From the NCBI GenBank assembly GCA_002705465.1, contig PAGS01000079.1, forward strand, positions 31,155 through 40,859: 9,705 nt of DNA, in the 5' to 3' direction. The notes under the pieces are model-generated. The model searched no databases, had not been told where the DNA came from, and saw only the letters and a list, made by a program, of their open reading frames with translations. This stretch comes from Halieaceae bacterium (GTDB lineage Bacteria > Pseudomonadota > Gammaproteobacteria > Pseudomonadales > Halieaceae). Shown piece by piece: positions 8,243-9,705 of the stretch (positions within the stretch are counted from its first letter, which is position 1; every line of letters starts with the position of its first letter). Position numbers and translations under genes: made by a program.

Positions 8243-8810
8243 AGGAAAACAGGGTCAGCCCGGCGTCGCTGAGAAAACCGTCGAGCCGCTGGTCATGAGC
8301 CTCCGCCTCCCAGTCATCGACTGACTGAACAGCAAAACCTACGCCCAGACGAAAGCCCGATACTCGCTCAAAAAGACGATCGTAAAACCCTCCGCCGTAG
8401 CCGAGCCTCATCCCACTTCTGCCGCAGCCGAGCAATGGCGTGATAAACAGGTCGATGTCCTGCGTCGCCACCCGATCGGCGGAACCCAGCGGCTGCAAAA
8501 CCCCGCCAATGGTGGGCTCGGTCGGGTCACCCTGCTCCCATCTGTGAAATTGCAAAGACTGATCGACAACCCGCGGGCATGCGACGCGCTTCCCCTGCTG
8601 AATCGCGAGTGACATCAGTGGTGTTGGATCGAATTCGGATTCGTGTGGCAGATAGCTGGCCACCGTGCGGGCTCCCTGCCACGGTTCCCAGTCTAGGAGA
8701 TGCTTCAGTGCACGATCTACAAAGACTGCTCGTTGCGCAGCACTCAGTGCGTCTCGTTCGGTCCGAAGTTGCACGCGCAAACGTCGCTTCAAATGCGGCA
8801 ACTCACTCAA
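8241..8810 (-). CDS. ygfA: 5-formyltetrahydrofolate cyclo-ligase (5,10-methenyltetrahydrofolate synthetase)
   Basis: A 189-residue enzyme that uses ATP to convert 5-formyltetrahydrofolate to 5,10-methenyltetrahydrofolate, returning this storage or side-product folate to one-carbon metabolism. Family marks are the basic N-terminus with LR and RDALS, SYLPHESEFD (52-61), the nucleotide-binding GMRLGYGGGFYDR (133-145) and the C-terminal AHDQRLDGFLSDAG. The stretch before the nucleotide motif reads PLLGCGRSG, where relatives usually have an F-D/N pair. The start is unusual: an in-frame TGA lies at 8823-8825, no ATG occurs before residue 66, and TTG at 8810 is the first plausible start. TTGs at 8801 and 8792 are alternatives, and no clear Shine-Dalgarno precedes the first. 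It lies 75 nt downstream of 6S RNA on the same strand, the ssrS-ygfA order known from E. coli, and is probably expressed partly by read-through. Confidence 0.93.
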   Translation of the reverse strand: MSELPHLKRRLRVQLRTERDALSAAQRAVFVDRALKHLLDWEPWQGARTVASYLPHESEFDPTPLMSLAIQQGKRVACPRVVDQSLQFHRWEQGDPTEPTIGGVLQPLGSADRVATQDIDLFITPLLGCGRSGMRLGYGGGFYDRLFERVSGFRLGVGFAVQSVDDWEAEAHDQRLDGFLSDAGLTLFS

Positions 8811-8885
8811 GGCAGGTATGTTTCAGGAACGGAACTGGAAGTCCGCCCCCACGCGCCAGGCTCTCCCGAGGCAGGGAAGAAAAAA

Positions 8886-9060
8886 TGACCCGCGGTACCG
8901 CTGACGAATAGGCCCTTGAACCCTGCGGCTCAAGGTGGTGACCACCACGTGGCTTCAGGCTTCCCGGTGCGGGCCAGGCTTGCACAACAACCACGGAAGT
9001 GGACTCCGGGTACTGCATTATCGGCTCGAGGACGAATCGTCTGGCAAATACTTCAGGCCA
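8886..9060 (-). ncRNA. ssrS: 6S RNA
   Basis: 6S RNA (about 175 nt here) binds the sigma70 RNA polymerase holoenzyme as a mimic of an open promoter and tunes transcription in stationary phase. Sequence and fold both support the call. GAGCCGATA (minus strand, 9027-9019) matches the conserved 5' side of the central bubble. On the 3' side, CACCTTGAGCCGCAGGG followed by TTCAAGGG closely matches E. coli and forms the hairpin CCTTGA (8935-8930) / TCAAGG (8919-8914). The ends close as TGGCCTG (9060-9054) with CGGGTCA (8892-8886), seven pairs including wobbles. Inside that, GACGA pairs with TCGTC. The apical arm has CGTGG (8995-8991) with CCACG (8952-8948). Six T residues (8885-8880) follow at once, so the closing stem may act as terminator. 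The place between zapA and ygfA is the classical one. The exact ends are inferred from pairing and the -10 box. Confidence 0.92.
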
Positions 9061-9065
9061 CTGTC

Positions 9066-9071
9066 AGTATA
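9066..9071 (-). promoter_or_regulatory. -10 box of the 6S RNA promoter
   Basis: TATACT on the minus strand ends 5 nt before the inferred 6S 5' end at 9060. It lies in the 24-bp gap between the zapA stop and 6S RNA. No good -35 hexamer stands at 16-18 bp; TTGAAA (9098-9093) is 21 bp away. The upstream sequence, over the last zapA codons, is AT-rich and may act as an UP element. Confidence 0.6.
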
Positions 9072-9084
9072 GCGTATCGCGGCT

Positions 9085-9402
9085 TTAATTAATTTCAAGC
9101 TGGCGGAGCTGATACAGGACCTCATCAAGCTGGCTGTTCAGAGCCGAGAGCCGCTCCTGCTCTTCACTGGATTCGATGGGGTTGTCGCCGCTTTTGAGTG
9201 CCAGCAACTCATGACTGATGTTCAAAGCTGCCATGATCGCCACGCGCTCCAAGCCGATGACTTTGCCCGTAGAGCGGATATCACGCATATGTTGATCGAG
9301 GTACCTGGCGGCATTTGCGAGAGCCAGTTCCTCATTGGGGGGACAGGCAACCTGATATTCCTTGTCGAGAATATCCACGCTGACCGTGTTGGGCCGGTTC
9401 AT
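9085..9402 (-). CDS. zapA: Cell division protein ZapA
   Basis: A 105-residue cytosolic protein that binds FtsZ and cross-links and bundles its filaments in the Z ring. The N-terminal globular part (about 1-45) carries the family pattern VSVDILDKEYQVACPPNEE, then ALANAARYLDQHMRDIRSTGKVIGLERVAIMAALN. The C-terminal part (about 60-105) is an alpha-helical coiled coil for dimer and tetramer formation. The length is typical (E. coli 109). Its ATG (9402-9400) overlaps the TGA of the upstream zapB-like gene as ATGA, so the two are probably translationally coupled; only a weak G-rich stretch precedes it. 6S RNA follows 24 bp downstream, as in E. coli and Pseudomonas. Confidence 0.95.
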   Translation of the reverse strand: MNRPNTVSVDILDKEYQVACPPNEELALANAARYLDQHMRDIRSTGKVIGLERVAIMAALNISHELLALKSGDNPIESSEEQERLSALNSQLDEVLYQLRQLEIN

Positions 9403-9608
9403 GCGCCACCATCCAGAGAGCGCAATCTCGCCAGAGAGGTCTCTACGTGCTCGCTAGCTTGGCGCTGTCGCTCCAGTAGCTCGCGTCTCTCGCGTTGCAG
9501 CTCGGCCGCTCGGAGTTTTAAGGCGCGGTTTTCACGATTCAGCTCACGACTCAGCTCGATGAGATCGTTCACTTTTTTTTCCAGCGCCAGGATGAGGTTA
9601 TCCGCCAC
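9399..9608 (-). CDS. TIGR02449/ZapB-like small coiled-coil protein
   Basis: A protein of 69 residues if the GTG at 9608 is the start, almost entirely one charged helix with heptad spacing (LALEKKVNDLIELSRELNRENRALKLRAAELQRERRELLERQRQ). Short coiled-coil proteins of this kind sit just upstream of zapA in many gammaproteobacteria and are annotated as TIGR02449 or ZapB-like; a role in Z-ring assembly is inferred from fold and neighbour. An upstream in-frame GTG at 9641 would give 80 residues. I prefer 9608 because relatives begin near MxxxLxxLExKV with about 69 residues, and because the likely promoter (-10 TATAGT at 9645-9640) overlaps the 9641 codon, putting the transcript start downstream of it. 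Against this, an AGGA precedes 9641 at about 11 nt and nothing similar precedes 9608. The gene overlaps zapA by 4 nt. Confidence 0.85.
   Translation of the reverse strand: MADNLILALEKKVNDLIELSRELNRENRALKLRAAELQRERRELLERQRQASEHVETSLARLRSLDGGA
9573..9580 (-). repeat. A8 homopolymer within the zapB-like gene
   Basis: Eight consecutive A residues on the coding strand span the codons GAA AAA AAA (Glu10-Lys11-Lys12 from the 9608 start). Runs of this length can cause RNA polymerase or ribosome slippage or replication indels. The reading frame is intact in this sequence. Confidence 0.9.
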
Positions 9609-9639
9609 GAGGGTTACACTGCATTGGTTGGGAGCCAGC

Positions 9640-9669
9640 ACTATAATGCGCGTCCTTTTATTGGGTCAA
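9640..9669 (-). promoter_or_regulatory. Sigma70 promoter of the zapB-like/zapA pair
   Basis: On the minus strand TTGACC (9669-9664) and TATAGT (9645-9640) each match five of six consensus bases and are 18 bp apart. The predicted start is about 9633-9635, leaving a leader of about 26 nt before the GTG at 9608. This is the strongest promoter-like pair in the window. Confidence 0.65.
9642..9647 (+). promoter_or_regulatory. Plus-strand -10 box overlapping the zapB-like promoter
   Basis: A perfect TATAAT on the plus strand shares four base pairs with the minus-strand TATAGT. It would drive a rightward gene beyond the window; in pseudomonads this neighbour is a UPF0149/YgfB-type gene, which is inference here. 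No good -35 hexamer lies 16-18 bp upstream. The remaining 58 bp (9648-9705) show no gene start I can support. Confidence 0.45.
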
Positions 9670-9705
9670 TGTGTGGCGCGCGAGCGGGCGGAACAACCTG
9701 TGCGG

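Noticed and set aside
8820..8885. Glycine riboswitch-like CGGGAGAGCC upstream of ygfA
   Set aside because: The downstream conserved core (CCGAAGG and partner segments) is missing and the spacer is too short for an aptamer plus expression platform.
8930..8955. GGTGGT-CACCACC palindrome as an independent operator
   Set aside because: It lies inside 6S RNA at the junction of apical arm and central bubble and is explained by that RNA's folding.
8803..9018. 71-codon minus-strand open frame, and 8579-8911 plus-strand frames, over 6S RNA and the 5' end of ygfA
   Set aside because: The sequence is explained by 6S RNA structure and the ygfA coding frame; the translations show no motifs.

Overview
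The window reads as core chromosome of a GC-rich gammaproteobacterium. Two syntenies point there: tkt-epd-pgk-fba (as in pseudomonads and their relatives), and the block zapB-like / zapA / 6S RNA / ygfA, which is conserved across Gammaproteobacteria. Protein sequences resemble Pseudomonas and marine Cellvibrionales-type versions, but I cannot name a genus. I see no mobile element, CRISPR array, tRNA or rRNA gene, and no obvious frameshift.

Left end (1-1061, minus strand): the N-terminal two thirds or so of an exported amidase-signature hydrolase, probably a lipoprotein, cut by the window edge. A 220-bp divergent spacer (1062-1281) separates it from the central-carbon operon and holds a plausible tkt promoter and a spaced inverted repeat.

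Centre (1282-6584, plus strand): four tightly packed genes for transketolase, an erythrose-4-phosphate dehydrogenase-type member of the GAPDH family, phosphoglycerate kinase and class II fructose-bisphosphate aldolase. Gaps are 3 bp, then a 4-bp overlap, then 48 bp, so this looks like one operon. It interconverts triose, tetrose, pentose and hexose phosphates (glycolysis/gluconeogenesis and the non-oxidative pentose phosphate pathway). The Epd-type enzyme links this to pyridoxal phosphate synthesis, because transketolase handles its substrate, erythrose 4-phosphate. A weak hairpin terminator follows fba. Biosynthetic threonine dehydratase (ilvA, 6691-8223) comes next and ends 17 bp from the convergent ygfA gene.

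Right end (8241-9705, minus strand): in transcription order, a small TIGR02449/ZapB-like coiled-coil gene overlaps zapA by 4 bp (ATGA). The 6S RNA gene (ssrS) follows with its own -10 box, then ygfA (5-formyltetrahydrofolate cyclo-ligase) with a TTG start. At the far right, -10 boxes on the two strands overlap, which suggests a divergent promoter serving the zapB-like gene and a gene beyond the window.

I found no convincing undescribed system. The items most worth a second look are the overlapping bidirectional promoter, the lipoprotein-type amidase, the non-ATG starts, and the substrate identity of the Epd/GAPDH enzyme.
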